DNA of 64,000 nucleotides, from the NCBI RefSeq assembly GCF_022496765.1, contig NZ_VANV01000007.1, forward strand, positions 102,892 through 166,891, in the 5' to 3' direction. Shown one piece after another: positions 9,015 to 18,304 of this stretch (position 1 is its first letter; the number at the start of each line of letters is the position of its first letter). The notes beneath the pieces were generated by a model that searched no databases, was not told the DNA's origin, and worked only from the letters and a program-made list of their open reading frames with translations. This DNA comes from Acidaminobacter sp. JC074. Lineage in GTDB: Bacteria; Bacillota; Clostridia; Peptostreptococcales; Acidaminobacteraceae. Made by a program: the position numbers and the translations under genes.

Positions 9015-9875
9015 CTATATCCCAAGTTCAAACTTCAGCTGAGGTTTGATTGGCTTGTAATTTTCCATTTTAAAGTCATCAATGGTAAAATCAAAGAAGT
9101 TATCTTTATCTGTATCTAAAATTAGCTTCGGTTGTACCATATTTGGATTATTTTCATATCTATTTAAAAGTTCTTTTGCCTGATCAAAGTGACGATCATA
9201 TATATGAAGATTATGGGTATAATGTGCAAACACACCCGCTTCTAAACCACAGTGTCTTGCCACCATCATTTGAAGCGCCACATATTGAATCTTATTGATA
9301 TGACCAGCGACTAAATAGTCATTTGACCTTTGAACCAGTGTCATATCTAAGTATCTAACATCCCCTTTTTTTCTTACAGACCACATAGACATAAATGCAC
9401 ATGGATTAAGACCTTTGGTTTCAATAAAGTCATCTTCTTGCCATAAACTGATAATATGTCTTCTACCATAAGGCTGGTGTTTGATGTTTTCTAACAAGGC
9501 ATTCATCATGTCATACTTTTTAACTGTTGCACCATAACGCATACCAATTGTCTTTGATCCATCAACTTCCCATTCGTCCCACCATTTGATGTTGTACTTC
9601 TCTTTAAGAAGGTCTAAATCATTAGATTGGTCCTGATAGATCCAAAGAATTTCTTTAACACCTGATTTCCATGCTATATTTCTAAGTGCAGTGATAGGAA
9701 ACTCACCTTTTGATATATCGTATTTCTCGAAGTTCTGTGTGATAAATTTTGTATGAGATGGTGTACCATCCTTATAAACAGGTCTTACATTGCCATCAAA
9801 ATCATCACTACCGTTTTCAATAATATCTACAATATTATCAATATACATCTTATCTACTCTGTTCAAATTGATCAC
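9015..9875 (-). CDS. thyA: Thymidylate synthase
   Basis: A 286-residue folate-dependent thymidylate synthase, making dTMP from dUMP and methylene-tetrahydrofolate. The nucleophile is Cys159 in GLNPCAFMSMW; QPYGRRHIISLW supplies the phosphate-binding arginines, and HIYDRHFDQAKELL and NKIQYVALQ are standard. GMRYGATVKKYDMMN replaces the common AYGKQWR stretch, as in the somewhat longer Firmicute form. It is the first gene of thyA-folA; the next upstream gene is separated by a strong terminator. Confidence 0.96.
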   Translation of the reverse strand: MINLNRVDKMYIDNIVDIIENGSDDFDGNVRPVYKDGTPSHTKFITQNFEKYDISKGEFPITALRNIAWKSGVKEILWIYQDQSNDLDLLKEKYNIKWWDEWEVDGSKTIGMRYGATVKKYDMMNALLENIKHQPYGRRHIISLWQEDDFIETKGLNPCAFMSMWSVRKKGDVRYLDMTLVQRSNDYLVAGHINKIQYVALQMMVARHCGLEAGVFAHYTHNLHIYDRHFDQAKELLNRYENNPNMVQPKLILDTDKDNFFDFTIDDFKMENYKPIKPQLKFELGI

Positions 9876-9980
9876 TCCTTTTCATCTCTATCATTATAGC
9901 AAGAATCTGATACAAATACTTGATGAATACAATAAAAATTTTTACAAATTAATAGTTTTCACCTATAAGAGTACAACAAA

Positions 9981-10016
9981 TAAAAATCACCCGAGACTAT
10001 GTCTGGGTGATTTTTA
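9981..10016 (-). terminator. Terminator between the nuclease lipoprotein gene and thyA
   Basis: TAAAAATCACCC (9981-9992) is complementary to GGGTGATTTTTA (10005-10016). The hairpin is symmetric, with T-rich flanks on both strands. It probably ends the transcript of the nuclease gene upstream. Confidence 0.75.
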
Positions 10017-10174
10017 TCATTAATATGGATATTATATCCTATCAATGTCGAAATCTGTCTAAAGATTAACCACCTTAGTGGTTCAAGAATGATTTTATCA
10101 CTTTGTGTTAAGTTATCAAACATATCTGGCACGACATATATGTCCGTCAAGTATATAACCTTTACACTCTATAC

Positions 10175-11122
10175 TTAATTATCATCGTATCTATCCATTA
10201 AAATATCTTGGTCATTATAGAGTTCTGCTGGGTCTGATTTGCTGTTGTTCCAAGTACCAGAACCATCTAGCCAATGAAAATTTACATCTTCATTTGTGGC
10301 TGAATCTCCAATTTTTACAGTCTCTCCTGCTTGTAATAAAAAGTCTGGAATAATAAAAGTTTGATCGCCTCTAACTGAAACAAGTTTCCAATCTTTTAAA
10401 TTTATATCATCTGAACCAATATTTTTAAGTATAATATATTCTAACTTCTTGTCTAATTCTATTATTTTAACATCACTATCTATGGATAAAGCTTTGTTGG
10501 CTTCATCAGGATTAATATTATCAAATTCATCTACTATAACCTTGCCCTTAAGTGTATAGGTAAACTTATAATGGCTGGGTATCTGTGTTTCATTATCTGG
10601 ATATGTAATGATGGCTTCAAAGTTTCTACACCCACCGGCCTTTCTAATAGCATCTTCCATATAAGCCTGGTCGCCATGTCTGTTTAGTGTGGAGTTTTGT
10701 GGTGTTATGTTATAAGCATTAGACACACCGCCAAGGCTATCTGCAATTATATGACCCTCATCTAGGGTTTTACTCTCCACACCGGGTACTTTGGCTTCAT
10801 CAGAAAAATATCTACCGGTAGAAAGTACTGGCTCAGCATCATCATCTTGTAAGATGATATCTGAGGCAACCACCTTAACTAGCTGTCCATATTCATTTGT
10901 AAAAGCATAGTATTCTCTGTCACCAAAACCGATATCTACAACAACATTAGGTTCTCGATCACCTGACAGATCGCCACCATCGACTTCAATGAGTTCATAA
11001 CCTTCAAAGATGCTGTCATCCAATAGAACGGCTTGCTGCCCCTCAAGATCTGTACATCCCATAGCCATCGTGGTTATCAGTAGAACCAATAAAATGATTC
11101 TTAGTTTATGCATATAATTCAT
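10175..11122 (-). CDS. Secreted DNA/RNA non-specific endonuclease lipoprotein with C-terminal lamin-tail-like domain
   Basis: A 315-residue protein starting at the ATG at 11122, preferred over 11149 because AAGGAGAGA lies just upstream of it. A signal peptide ends in MAMGC, a lipobox. Residues about 90-210 carry the beta-beta-alpha-metal nuclease core: DEGHIIADSLGG (in place of the common DRGH) and NITPQNSTLNRHGDQAYMED with the metal-binding Asn. The last ~85 residues (KLEYIILKNIGSDDINLKDWKL, FLLQAGETVKIG, then FHWLDGSGTWNNS) match the lamin-tail immunoglobulin-like fold often attached to secreted nucleases. It probably degrades extracellular DNA at the surface, for feeding, biofilm remodelling or DNA uptake. 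The fold is clear; its biological role is inferred. Confidence 0.87.
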   Translation of the reverse strand: MNYMHKLRIILLVLLITTMAMGCTDLEGQQAVLLDDSIFEGYELIEVDGGDLSGDREPNVVVDIGFGDREYYAFTNEYGQLVKVVASDIILQDDDAEPVLSTGRYFSDEAKVPGVESKTLDEGHIIADSLGGVSNAYNITPQNSTLNRHGDQAYMEDAIRKAGGCRNFEAIITYPDNETQIPSHYKFTYTLKGKVIVDEFDNINPDEANKALSIDSDVKIIELDKKLEYIILKNIGSDDINLKDWKLVSVRGDQTFIIPDFLLQAGETVKIGDSATNEDVNFHWLDGSGTWNNSKSDPAELYNDQDILMDRYDDN

Positions 11123-11244
11123 TTCGTCTCTCCTTACCTTTAGCTGCAAAGATAATAATAAAACATTTATGGAAAGGATTCAATACATAGTCAATAGTTA
11201 TACTTTATAAATGGATTTTATTTTATATACTCACAACTTCCCAT

Positions 11245-11272
11245 AGAAAAAAGCCCTAACGAATTAGGACTT
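11245..11272 (-). terminator. Rho-independent terminator at the end of the glycan operon
   Basis: On the minus strand AAGTCCTAA, loop TTCG, TTAGGGCTT, then a T-run (11272-11245): a 9-bp stem closed by a tetraloop, just beyond the last gene of the operon. Confidence 0.85.
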
Positions 11273-11284
11273 AATCAAAACTTT

Positions 11285-13312
11285 TTATAACAACTTACTT
11301 GGAAAATGAGGATAATCTTTTAGCTGATCTGCTAAGTCATCAAAGCTCATGTAACTTTCTACAGCAGCACCATTTCCCCAATCAAAAATTGTGAACTCTC
11401 CCATACCAGTGCCATCTCTTAATGCTGTACCATCGTGACCATAATTCTCCATCATGAATCCGTAATCTTCTTTAGAGAAAAATGGCCATTTCAGTTCCCA
11501 TTGCTCTTTAGTTTTCATGTTCTCTGGACAATACATCATAATAAATGATGATCTTAATGCGGCAATGCCCCTTTCTATATATTCTTTATTGTTAAGCAAT
11601 AGGCCATACTGTACTATTAGCTTAGAAAACAAACTTTGTCTAGCATCACTCCATTCACCATCACAGTTCATCACTCCAAAACCACCAAAGGTATTAACGT
11701 GTATGAAAGGCGGTTGCCAAGAAGCTTGACTCATTAACATCTCATCTAAGCATCTCTGTCCATAGGATAAATATCTTTTTTCCTCAGTCATCATATAACA
11801 ATGATACAAAGCTTCTGCTGTCCAGAACATAGAAAAGTTACACTGCTTGTATTGGTTATTTCTTTTTACTTTTTTACCAACTAAATTATCTGCACCATAC
11901 TGACTGCACGACCAGTAGGTTTCAAAATCTTCCCACCTACCATCATCAATAATCTCGCCACAGACTGCATTTATGGCCTTGAGAGCTGCTTCATAGAAAA
12001 TCTTATCTTTCGTAATCGAAAAAAGTTTCATCAAGAACGTTACAGACATTGAAGTTTCGGGTGATTGCTCCAACATACTTAATGGTTCTAGTGTTTCTAT
12101 ATCCAACCATGCAGGAAAGAAACCATCTTTGTCTTGTAATTTTACAAGAGCTTTACCATAGTTTACTGCATATTCTAATAGAGACGGGTCTTCCTCCAAC
12201 TCATCATACCATCGCAACATTAAAAAACATGTCCAGCTCATATCAAGAACATGATAAGGGGATGATTTTATCTGATCTGAATAAGGATTTCTATTAGAGT
12301 TACCCCAATAATGTGTTGCCCATCCTTTTGAGCGTCTTACCTTTTGATCATTTATTAGTACATCTTCCATTTCTGTTGCAATCACACTTGGAAAAATACC
12401 TTGATCTTGTGGTGCAGATAAAGCCAAACGTTTCATCTTTCTTGCTTTATCAAGAAGTTCCTCATCATCAGTTTTAACGGCATACTTGTACATGCCTATA
12501 GCCGATCTCAAAGAACTGAACCAGGCTTGATTCCATATGGATTTATCTTCACGTTCAAAATAAACCCCATCATAATTAGGGCTCTGTGAGTAATTAACGA
12601 TAAATGTAGGCGCTCCAACAGAAACATTATTCAAAGTAAACTCCTGCCATACTGCATCCTTCCATTTATCAAAAGCCCAATCATAGGTGTAACGAATAAA
12701 GTGGTCCATTTCACCCTTTATAGGCTGCTCAGCTGCATATAACTTACTACCATGATTTTCCCAAAGAAAAGCCAAAATAAGCCTAAAAGGGTTTTTAATC
12801 TTTTCAGGATCATCCGTAACTATTAAATAACATCCAAACTGATGATTACCTTTTTCATATTTAGTGTCTAATTTTTTCTCAAAAAAAACATGCCCCTTGA
12901 CTTGAGTTTCTGCAGTTCCAAGTATCAGCTGATTATTTTCTGCATCAGAGTCCATATACCATCTGTAGGCTTTACTTGGATCTATTAACTCAATCTTCGG
13001 TATCATGATTAGCATTTTATTATCATCACTGGCAATAAGTCCAGGTGATTTAAAACTGTGCTGGTCAGCTACCATACCTTCTTTAGGTGTTAAATGGGGT
13101 GCCCAGTTAAAACTGGGCTTAAATGAAGGATGGATTATTAACTGCCACTCATCTTGAAAGATGGTTTTATCAAGATTGAAGGCTACATGAAGCTCATATA
13201 TTTCCGAACTTATCTTTGTAAGCTCTAGCTCTGCTTTATTACCACCAATATTTGATATGTTAATTTTATCTAGATAATGACTCAATTCCTGTAGTTTAAG
13301 TTCTTCCATCAT
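11285..13312 (-). CDS. Unclassified protein, probable alpha/alpha-toroid glycan-active enzyme
   Basis: A 675-residue cytoplasmic protein (no signal peptide) that I do not recognise as a named family. Residues 1-200 look like a beta-rich domain. From about 240 to 640 there are repeated aromatic-rich helix pairs (WNQAWFSSLRSAIGMYKYA, MSWTCFLMLRWYDELEEDP, TAEALYHCYMMTEEKRYLS) typical of six-hairpin toroid enzymes such as glycosidases and lyases. Candidate active-site stretches are WATHYWGNSNRNPYSD, GRWEDFETYWSCSQYGAD and NYGHDGTALRDGTG. It is the last gene of the operon and starts 11 bases after the GH172 gene. A role in breaking down the oligosaccharide imported by the upstream ABC transporter is inferred from context. 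Confidence 0.65.
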   Translation of the reverse strand: MMEELKLQELSHYLDKINISNIGGNKAELELTKISSEIYELHVAFNLDKTIFQDEWQLIIHPSFKPSFNWAPHLTPKEGMVADQHSFKSPGLIASDDNKMLIMIPKIELIDPSKAYRWYMDSDAENNQLILGTAETQVKGHVFFEKKLDTKYEKGNHQFGCYLIVTDDPEKIKNPFRLILAFLWENHGSKLYAAEQPIKGEMDHFIRYTYDWAFDKWKDAVWQEFTLNNVSVGAPTFIVNYSQSPNYDGVYFEREDKSIWNQAWFSSLRSAIGMYKYAVKTDDEELLDKARKMKRLALSAPQDQGIFPSVIATEMEDVLINDQKVRRSKGWATHYWGNSNRNPYSDQIKSSPYHVLDMSWTCFLMLRWYDELEEDPSLLEYAVNYGKALVKLQDKDGFFPAWLDIETLEPLSMLEQSPETSMSVTFLMKLFSITKDKIFYEAALKAINAVCGEIIDDGRWEDFETYWSCSQYGADNLVGKKVKRNNQYKQCNFSMFWTAEALYHCYMMTEEKRYLSYGQRCLDEMLMSQASWQPPFIHVNTFGGFGVMNCDGEWSDARQSLFSKLIVQYGLLLNNKEYIERGIAALRSSFIMMYCPENMKTKEQWELKWPFFSKEDYGFMMENYGHDGTALRDGTGMGEFTIFDWGNGAAVESYMSFDDLADQLKDYPHFPSKLL

Positions 13313-13323
13313 CTCTCCTATAC

Positions 13324-14424
13324 TTAATCTGCTTGTATATCATCATGCGATGGTAATGGCACAATTAACTTATTAACAGTATCCTGATAATAATAGGCCA
13401 CCGTGATATAATCATCTTCTCGGTATAAGAAATCCTTGTTGTTCTTACCATCATCACTTATTTTCCATCCAAGACATTGTACACTTACTTTTAAATTTTC
13501 ATGATAACGAATCGGATCCATTACATGCCATCTGTACAAACAGAACCTTTGTTGAATCTGATATAAGCCATCAGGTTTATAAACATAAGGCATGCCCATA
13601 TAAGGTGTTTGATAACATTTATATTCACCTTGTATATCCCAGTTAAAAGCGCCACCAAAATAATCTTCCAAACCTGTGGTGCAAATGGTAGGATAGGTTT
13701 CATCATTGTCCATGAAAAACTTAAACTCGCCTTCTCCCCACCAGTTTCTATTACGGTTAAGTCCTACGTACATTGCACAACCAATGTACTGACCATTACC
13801 ATCTGTCTCAAGTAGAACATGGTCTTGACCTTTTATTACAGGCTTAGAACTTCTATACTGTGCGTGAAAATAACCAATCTTTTCTTTGTGTTCTTTAAGA
13901 TGATAATTGATCTGATAATAGATGCCTTTTTTCATACTGCTTCTATTTTCCAGTGTAATCTTTGCATGTTTATAAAAGGGCATTGGAATGAAACAGTTTA
14001 AGCCTCTATTGGGATTAACACACATTAGAGATGAGTTAACGGTATAATCAGGTCCTGCATTCCAATTATCCTCTTGTATATTATGTGCAGGGTGAAAACC
14101 ATACAAGAAGAAATCTGTTAATGGTACTTCTACACTCGGAATTTCTTCATTATCCCAGTTCATTCGAAGTATCAAACCTCTATCCACTTCTCCTGTTATC
14201 CAGATACTCGTAATGACACCTGAGTCTGATATTTCACCTAATGTAACCCTTGAATGCGCTTCTATTTCAATAAAGGGTGCACACTTAGATCCTACGCCTA
14301 AATTTCTTGCAGGCCACTTAGGATTGGGTTCTGCTTGAGCTGCCATACCTTTGCCACCCGTTGGATTTTCAGGGCAAATGCTCCTACTATGATATTCTTC
14401 AATTTTATACATTTTATTCTCCAT
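13324..14424 (-). CDS. GH172 (DUF2961) glycoside hydrolase
   Basis: A 366-residue cytoplasmic protein covering a complete DUF2961 domain, now classed as GH172, whose known members act on alpha-D-arabinofuranosides or alpha-D-fructofuranosides. The signature is RNWWGEGEFKFF with Glu231/Glu233 followed by TTGLEDYFGGAF with Glu253; acids at these positions act as general acid/base and nucleophile in characterised members. FFLYGFH and the Cys/aromatic-rich end are also typical. Its start overlaps the end of the response-regulator gene by 11 bases, so translation may be coupled. The substrate cannot be read from sequence. With a CUT1 transporter upstream, intracellular trimming of an imported furanoside oligosaccharide is likely. 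Confidence 0.85.
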   Translation of the reverse strand: MENKMYKIEEYHSRSICPENPTGGKGMAAQAEPNPKWPARNLGVGSKCAPFIEIEAHSRVTLGEISDSGVITSIWITGEVDRGLILRMNWDNEEIPSVEVPLTDFFLYGFHPAHNIQEDNWNAGPDYTVNSSLMCVNPNRGLNCFIPMPFYKHAKITLENRSSMKKGIYYQINYHLKEHKEKIGYFHAQYRSSKPVIKGQDHVLLETDGNGQYIGCAMYVGLNRNRNWWGEGEFKFFMDNDETYPTICTTGLEDYFGGAFNWDIQGEYKCYQTPYMGMPYVYKPDGLYQIQQRFCLYRWHVMDPIRYHENLKVSVQCLGWKISDDGKNNKDFLYREDDYITVAYYYQDTVNKLIVPLPSHDDIQAD

Positions 14425-15625
14425 TATTAATTTTTTTTCGCATGCCTTTTGGCGTCATACCAAAGTATTTTTTAAACACTTTAGAAAAATATCCCGGATC
14501 AGAATAGCCACACTTTAGTGCTAATTCAGTGGTTTTAATTTCTTCTTTTATCAAAAGCTTATGAGCTTCTTCCATACGCACTTTTAAAATATAATCACCT
14601 AGACTGATACCGATATTCTTTTTAAAAATCCGACATGTATAGTCGTAACTGAAATTAAAATTTTCTGCGATGTCTGTAATGGCAAAGTCCGGATTAGACA
14701 GGTTCTCAATAACATATATCCTAATAAGATCCGATAAGTCTATTTTACCCAGTTCACCATGTCTAGATAATTTAACGCCCTCACCTTCTAAGTTGTTTAG
14801 TTTTGCAACTTGGAATTCTTTTGCAGTCAGTTCAATGCCTGTGTACATATCACTGATACCAATAGAGCAACTTCTAACTTGTGCCATAGTCATTATATCT
14901 TCATATGTCGATAAAAACATATGCTCAATTTTATCCTCAGCAAGACTTTCAGATTTCGAACTAGAAAGAACTAGGCCTATTAGATCATCCAAAAAACAAT
15001 GTACCATATTTAAATCGCTCGATGCATTATCAATCCTTTCAGATACCATCTGCAGGAGATGTGGTTCGTTTACTGTATCTGATTTCAATGAAACACACAC
15101 AACACGCATATACTTATCAAAAGCTTTTCTCAAGTTAGGCAGCATTGATTTTTCAATAGGTTCTTTTAATCTACCTGCAAGTAACTTCCTAAGACAATCT
15201 TTTTCCGCTATCTCCAGATACTTTGCATCCAACTCAAGGATCTTTCGTTCATCGTCTATGGCTTTGCCAATGCGTATCAACTCTTCTTGAAGCTCCTCTT
15301 CTACCAAAGGTTTTAGCAGATAAGCTTCTACACCATACTTGATAGCCTCTTTGGCATATTCAAACTCTGAATGACCAGACAAAAGAATATATCTGGTATG
15401 AAGTTTCTTTTCAGATACCTTTTTTAGAAGCTCTAAGCCATTTACAAAAGGCATATTGATGTCTAGAATCACGAGTTCTGGTGCTTCTTCCAAAATAACT
15501 TGATAAGCATCTTTCCCATTTTCTGCTTCAGCAACTACTTTGAAACCATATGATGCCCAATCAACTGACTTTATTAAAGCTAATCGCGCAAAATATTCAT
15601 CATCAACGATTATCACTTTTTTCAT
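14414..15625 (-). CDS. YesN-type response regulator with AraC DNA-binding domain
   Basis: A 403-residue regulator. Residues 1-120 form a receiver domain with phosphoacceptor Asp55 in LVILDINMPF, acidic pocket VDDE and Lys in LLKPL. The central ~170 residues are a variable linker. The last 100 residues hold two helix-turn-helix motifs of AraC type (ITDIAENFNFSYDYTCRIFKK, then LALKCGYSDPGYFSKVFKKYFGMTPKG). It is directly adjacent to its histidine kinase gene with no gap, and it probably activates the promoter ahead of the solute-binding protein gene when the cognate glycan is present. Confidence 0.92.
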   Translation of the reverse strand: MKKVIIVDDEYFARLALIKSVDWASYGFKVVAEAENGKDAYQVILEEAPELVILDINMPFVNGLELLKKVSEKKLHTRYILLSGHSEFEYAKEAIKYGVEAYLLKPLVEEELQEELIRIGKAIDDERKILELDAKYLEIAEKDCLRKLLAGRLKEPIEKSMLPNLRKAFDKYMRVVCVSLKSDTVNEPHLLQMVSERIDNASSDLNMVHCFLDDLIGLVLSSSKSESLAEDKIEHMFLSTYEDIMTMAQVRSCSIGISDMYTGIELTAKEFQVAKLNNLEGEGVKLSRHGELGKIDLSDLIRIYVIENLSNPDFAITDIAENFNFSYDYTCRIFKKNIGISLGDYILKVRMEEAHKLLIKEEIKTTELALKCGYSDPGYFSKVFKKYFGMTPKGMRKKINNGE

Positions 15626-17368
15626 TTAGCTCAACTCCTTAGCAGATATTCTCAGGGTCACTCTTGTAAACTGATTTTCTTGAGACTCAATTGTCAGTCC
15701 ATATGGCTCACCATAACAAAGTTTAATCCTAGTATGTACGCTGTAAATACCAAAACTTTTATTTTTTTCAGACGATAATCTATCTCGTACATCTTTTAAC
15801 TTTTCTGGACTCATGCCAACACCATTGTCATATATGACAATCACCACATCTTGATCTTCTACAGAAACACATATCTTAACAAAAGATTTCTTAGAGAGTT
15901 TAGGCTTGATACCATGATAAATGGCATTTTCTACAATTGGTTGTATCAGAAGTTTTGGTAATATAAAAGCTTTTGCGTTTTCATCAACTTCTATGACATA
16001 ATCTAAGACATCTATATATCGATACTTCTGTATTATCAAATAATTTTTTGTCAACTGTATTTCTCGTTCAACAGTGATATACTCATTGCCTTCACTAAGA
16101 GATATTCTAAAGAAAGCTGCCAATGAGTTAATAGAACTGATGGCCTCTTCTTTCATATCGAGTTTGACAAAATTACTGATCATAGACAAAACGTTGTATA
16201 GAAAGTGAGGTTTGATTTGTGCTTGTATCAGCATGATTTCAAGTTCCCTGAGTTCTTCTTGCTTCTGATAGTTTTCTTCCATCAATCTGTCGTTGGTATC
16301 CATAAACTGATTAAAAGTATCATTTAAGACAGACATTTCATAAGAATTAGAATTGACAGCACGTAACTCTCTTTCACCTTTGTCTATACGTTTCATAACT
16401 TGAACCAATGACCTGATATTTTTGGTAATACTGTTGGATAAAATTCTGTTTGTTATCATAACAGTTATAAGCACAATCGCCATTAGAAGCATGGTCAATC
16501 TAAAAAATTCTCTGTAAGCTTTTTGAAGGTTATGCATTGGAATATCACTTACAATATGCCACTCTAAAAAAGATATTTCCTTTAAGCTTATATAGTGTAA
16601 AACATTGTCATCTCGGATCTCATAGTTCTTATCATTTGACGAGTTGATTGTCTCTACAGGAATATCAATTATCTCATCTATCGAATATTCCAAAATGCTC
16701 TCATCAGAGCTTAAAACCACTTTCCCATGATTGTTGATTAGAAATACCCTTGCATCAGAGTATTCCAAGGAATCTCTATAGATACCGGAAAAATTTTCCA
16801 TATCAACATAAAGATAGATTCTTCCAAGAAGCTTTGTTGAATCCAAATCATAAACATTCTTGGTAATAACCATGACTGATGAGGTTAAGCCGTTATAGTG
16901 CTCAACACTGTAAGGACCATGCCATTTAAGTGAAAAGTTTTCATCATTTGGTATAACTTCATTTATTAATTCATGAACGTCGTCATCATCATAAGGACTG
17001 ACATCAATAATTGTTCCATCTATAGAAACAACATCACATCCAGCAACTTTTTTTGTGATGCCCAAATTTTCTATGATGATATCTGACAGTTCTGATTTTG
17101 CTGTAGCGTAATCAATATTTCTATTATTGTAGTCTGATAGTGTTTTTCGAGTTCGATTGTCAATGATGATATCAATTGTCTTCTCATTGACACTTTCAAC
17201 AAGTAAATCAATACTGTTTGTAATCAGTGTTAATTCTGAGTTGGCTAAATTTTGAGCATTTTCAATGCTGTAGTTCTTGTAAGAAAGTCCTGAAAACCAC
17301 ATAATAATGCTGCCACTTATGACTGCTATAATTGTACTGTATAGAAATATCTTGCTACTTAGTTTCAT
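15626..17368 (-). CDS. YesM-type sensor histidine kinase
   Basis: A 580-residue membrane kinase. One transmembrane helix lies at about 8-27 and another at 290-307; the 260 residues between form an extracellular Cache-like sensor. A HAMP linker follows (311-365). The His_kinase domain carries the phosphoacceptor His388 in QIKPHFLYNVLSM, and the ATPase domain has LLIQPIVENAIYHGI (N box) and VIVIYDNGVGMSPEKL (G box). This is the LytS/YesM group that pairs with AraC-type response regulators and CUT1 sugar transporters in Firmicutes. It probably senses an extracellular glycan, directly or through the binding protein. Confidence 0.93.
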   Translation of the reverse strand: MKLSSKIFLYSTIIAVISGSIIMWFSGLSYKNYSIENAQNLANSELTLITNSIDLLVESVNEKTIDIIIDNRTRKTLSDYNNRNIDYATAKSELSDIIIENLGITKKVAGCDVVSIDGTIIDVSPYDDDDVHELINEVIPNDENFSLKWHGPYSVEHYNGLTSSVMVITKNVYDLDSTKLLGRIYLYVDMENFSGIYRDSLEYSDARVFLINNHGKVVLSSDESILEYSIDEIIDIPVETINSSNDKNYEIRDDNVLHYISLKEISFLEWHIVSDIPMHNLQKAYREFFRLTMLLMAIVLITVMITNRILSNSITKNIRSLVQVMKRIDKGERELRAVNSNSYEMSVLNDTFNQFMDTNDRLMEENYQKQEELRELEIMLIQAQIKPHFLYNVLSMISNFVKLDMKEEAISSINSLAAFFRISLSEGNEYITVEREIQLTKNYLIIQKYRYIDVLDYVIEVDENAKAFILPKLLIQPIVENAIYHGIKPKLSKKSFVKICVSVEDQDVVIVIYDNGVGMSPEKLKDVRDRLSSEKNKSFGIYSVHTRIKLCYGEPYGLTIESQENQFTRVTLRISAKELS

Positions 17369-17471
17369 ACTTACATCTCCGTTTAAGTTATTGAAAATCG
17401 TATTTAATCCTTAAGACTATTATAATTCAATATGAGTTCAACTAAAACATTAAAGAGCTTGTGGCTTGTAT

Positions 17472-18296
17472 TTATTTCATGGCAGAACCTGCCGTAAGTG
17501 CTTCTTCGATTTTCTCACTACCCATCAAATAGATAATGACTGCTGGAATACTTGTAATAACAAGTGCTGCACACAGCATGCCCCATTCAGTACCACGTGA
17601 TGTCGAGAAGTAGCCAATGGCAACAGCTATAGGCCGCATTTTGACATCATCTATGGTAATAAAGGCTGTAAAGTATTCATTCCAACTGTATTGCATAAAT
17701 ACGATGATAACAACTGTACTAATCGCCGATCTTACCATAGGTAATATAATTCTATAAAAGGCACCGAAAATGCCACAGCCATCTATATAAGCTGCTTCCT
17801 CTAATTCTCTTGGTAGCCCCCTCATAAAGGCATATAGAATCAACGAACTCATTGGCAAAGCACTGGCTGTGTAAACTAAAATTGTGCCAATGTAGGTATT
17901 CTTTAATCCCAAATCACCTAACAATACATACAGTGCCAATACAATGATCGACATAGGTACTACCAAACCTAACTGTATGAATCGGTAAAGAAAACCACTG
18001 CCTTTAAACTCTATACGTGAAGTCGCATAGGCAAACCAAGTAGAACAAATTAAAGTTAAAATAATGGTTCCCGCTGTATAGATGATACTGTTACCAAAGT
18101 ATCTAACAAAATCAAATGCTTTTATGGCATTAATGTAATTGTCAAAATTCCAACTTGAAGGCAATCCAATTGGATTTGCAATGACTTCTTGAGCTGATTT
18201 GAAGGAGTTTAGTGCCATCCAAATAATTGGATACAGTGTTGACAGTCCAAATATCACAAGAAGTATTGTAACTATTTTTGAATTCTTATTTTTCAT
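17472..18296 (-). CDS. CUT1 ABC sugar transporter permease (MalG/UgpE type)
   Basis: A 274-residue inner-membrane permease with about six transmembrane helices beginning IVTILLVIFGLSTLYPIIWM. The EAA loop that contacts the ATPase is EEAAYIDGCGIFGAFYRIILP. It follows its partner permease by 8 bases. The operon contains no ATPase gene, so a shared MsmX-type ATPase encoded elsewhere is probably used, which is common for CUT1 systems in this phylum. Confidence 0.93.
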   Translation of the reverse strand: MKNKNSKIVTILLVIFGLSTLYPIIWMALNSFKSAQEVIANPIGLPSSWNFDNYINAIKAFDFVRYFGNSIIYTAGTIILTLICSTWFAYATSRIEFKGSGFLYRFIQLGLVVPMSIIVLALYVLLGDLGLKNTYIGTILVYTASALPMSSLILYAFMRGLPRELEEAAYIDGCGIFGAFYRIILPMVRSAISTVVIIVFMQYSWNEYFTAFITIDDVKMRPIAVAIGYFSTSRGTEWGMLCAALVITSIPAVIIYLMGSEKIEEALTAGSAMK

Positions 18297-18304
18297 CTTC
18301 TCAC

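Noticed and set aside
9959..10150. A 63-codon minus-strand frame beginning with TTG between the nuclease gene and thyA
   Set aside because: No ribosome binding site, it runs through the terminator hairpin at 9981-10016, and the peptide resembles nothing I know. It could be a decayed gene fragment, but I cannot support that.
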